From Polaribacter huanghezhanensis (lineage in GTDB: Bacteria; Bacteroidota; Bacteroidia; Flavobacteriales; Flavobacteriaceae), in contig NZ_CP128595.1 in assembly GCF_030444335.1 (NCBI RefSeq), positions 868,001-932,000 of the forward strand: 64,000 bases of DNA, written 5' to 3'. Made by a program: the position numbers and the translations under genes. This document shows, piece by piece, positions 62,971 through 64,000 of this stretch (within the stretch, counting starts at the first letter, position 1; each line of letters starts with the position of its first letter). A model generated the notes under the pieces. That model was not told the DNA's origin. It saw only the letters and a program-made list of their open reading frames with translations, and did no database searches.

Positions 62971-64000
62971 ATGAATATTTTAATATTAGGTTCTGGAGGT
63001 AGAGAACATGCTTTTGCATTAAAATTAGCAGAAAGCAACAAAGTAAATCAACTTTTTGTTGCTCCTGGAAATGCAGGAACTTCTCAAATTGCAAGTAACA
63101 TTAATATCAATCCAACTGATTTTAAAGCGGTAAAAGAAACTGTATTAAAAAACAAAATTAACATGGTTGTTGTTGGGCCAGAAGCTCCTTTGGTTGATGG
63201 AGTTCATGATTTTTTCTTAGCGGATAATGAATTGAAAAATATTCCTGTTATCGGACCAAAAAAAGACGGAGCTTTGTTAGAAGGATCTAAAGATTTTTCT
63301 AAAATATTTATGGAAAAACACCACATTCCAACTGCACGTTATCAATCATTTACCAAAGAAAATTTATTAGAAGGATTTGCATTTTTAGAAACTTTAAATG
63401 CCCCGTATGTTTTAAAAGCGGACGGATTAGCGGCCGGAAAAGGAGTTTTGATTTTAGATTCTTTAGATGAAGCAAAATTAGAATTAGAAGAAATGGTTTC
63501 TCATCAAAAATTTGGAGAAGCTTCATCCACCGTTGTTATTGAAGAATTTTTAGACGGAATAGAATTGTCGGTTTTTGTGTTAACAGACGGAAAAAGCTAT
63601 AAAATTTTACCATCAGCAAAAGATTATAAGCGTATTGGTGAAGGCGATAAAGGATTAAATACTGGCGGAATGGGGGCAATTTCTCCTGTGCCTTTTGCAT
63701 CCGAAGAATTTTTACAAAAAGTTGAAGAACGCGTTGTAATTCCTACTGTAAAAGGGCTGCAAAAAGATGGAATTGATTATCGTGGATTTGTTTTTATTGG
63801 TTTGATGAACGTTGATGGAAATCCGCAAGTAATTGAATACAATGTGAGAATGGGCGACCCAGAAACGGAAGCTGTTTTACCAAGAATTGAGTCTGATTTA
63901 TTTGATTTATTTGAAGGTGTTGCCAACCAAACATTACACGAAAAAGCGTTTTCTGTAACTTCAAAAGTTGCAACAACCGTAATGTTGGTTTCTGGTGGAT
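62971..64000 (+). CDS. purD: Phosphoribosylamine-glycine ligase (5' part; runs off the window)
   Basis: Encodes the first 343 residues; no stop is reached at the window edge. The enzyme joins glycine to phosphoribosylamine in de novo purine synthesis. The start MNILILGSGGREHAFALKLA is the classic PurD N-terminus. VAPGNAGTSQIASN and MVVVGPEAPLVDG follow, with the ATP-grasp region VLKADGLAAGKGVLI. PSAKDYKRIGEGDKGLNTGG and the metal/substrate block YNVRMGDPETEAVLPRI are also seen. The last visible residues TSKVATTVMLVSGG lead into the C-terminal domain. Confidence 0.97.
   Translation, partial: MNILILGSGGREHAFALKLAESNKVNQLFVAPGNAGTSQIASNININPTDFKAVKETVLKNKINMVVVGPEAPLVDGVHDFFLADNELKNIPVIGPKKDGALLEGSKDFSKIFMEKHHIPTARYQSFTKENLLEGFAFLETLNAPYVLKADGLAAGKGVLILDSLDEAKLELEEMVSHQKFGEASSTVVIEEFLDGIELSVFVLTDGKSYKILPSAKDYKRIGEGDKGLNTGGMGAISPVPFASEEFLQKVEERVVIPTVKGLQKDGIDYRGFVFIGLMNVDGNPQVIEYNVRMGDPETEAVLPRIESDLFDLFEGVANQTLHEKAFSVTSKVATTVMLVSGG

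Overview
This window is low-GC chromosomal DNA from a member of the Flavobacteriaceae (Bacteroidota), probably a marine genus close to Polaribacter or Tenacibaculum. The genus is inference; the family is well supported. The evidence is the gene order gltX / DUF4175 / ybeY / mnmG, a PorZ-like type IX secretion protein next to recO, an ECF sigma - FecR - TonB receptor cassette, and many Bacteroidota -7 boxes (TAnnTTTG). No rRNA, tRNA, IS element, phage or CRISPR array was seen. No stretch over 300 bases lacks a gene.

Layout. 1-3.8 kb: a gene remnant, then reverse-strand YbjQ-like and SPFH genes and a gltX-DUF481 pair. 4-10.5 kb: DUF4175, ybeY, mnmG and a methyltransferase. Two parS-like palindromes sit immediately before and after mnmG, so this part probably acts in chromosome segregation and may be origin-proximal. 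10.6-16.4 kb: a DoxX-like gene and an envelope-signalling cassette (ECF sigma, FecR anti-sigma, STN-containing TonB receptor), divergent from a lipoprotein built of about seven regular 36/37-residue repeats. 16.4-28.8 kb: housekeeping genes (holB, pgk, an aldo-keto reductase, trpS, plsC, hemolysin III, CYTH, porZ, recO, SdpI, tesB, a GNAT/FemAB-like protein) plus a promoter-terminator unit predicting a ~105-nt RNA with a leucine-rich mini-ORF.

28.9-42.4 kb: a Crp-type regulator with a Cys cluster, a thiopurine-methyltransferase-like enzyme, a TolC/adaptor/RND efflux operon ending in a PII-like and a DUF2892 protein, then a terminator and a second complete RND operon with its own promoter. The first set resembles a thiol- or sulfide-responsive module (inference). 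42.4-47.4 kb: glutaryl-CoA dehydrogenase, rnpA, an S41 protease, and a conserved Bacteroidota protein with a nucleoside-phosphorylase-like C-terminus.

47.5-62.9 kb: one long, tightly packed O-antigen/exopolysaccharide operon: Wzz-like protein, rfbB-rfbA-rfbC (no rfbD), gmd-fcl for GDP-fucose, a Wzx flippase, five glycosyltransferases, two Wzy/WaaL-like membrane proteins and an initiating phosphoglycosyltransferase. The fcl gene carries an in-frame 39-bp palindromic repeat. The window ends inside purD.
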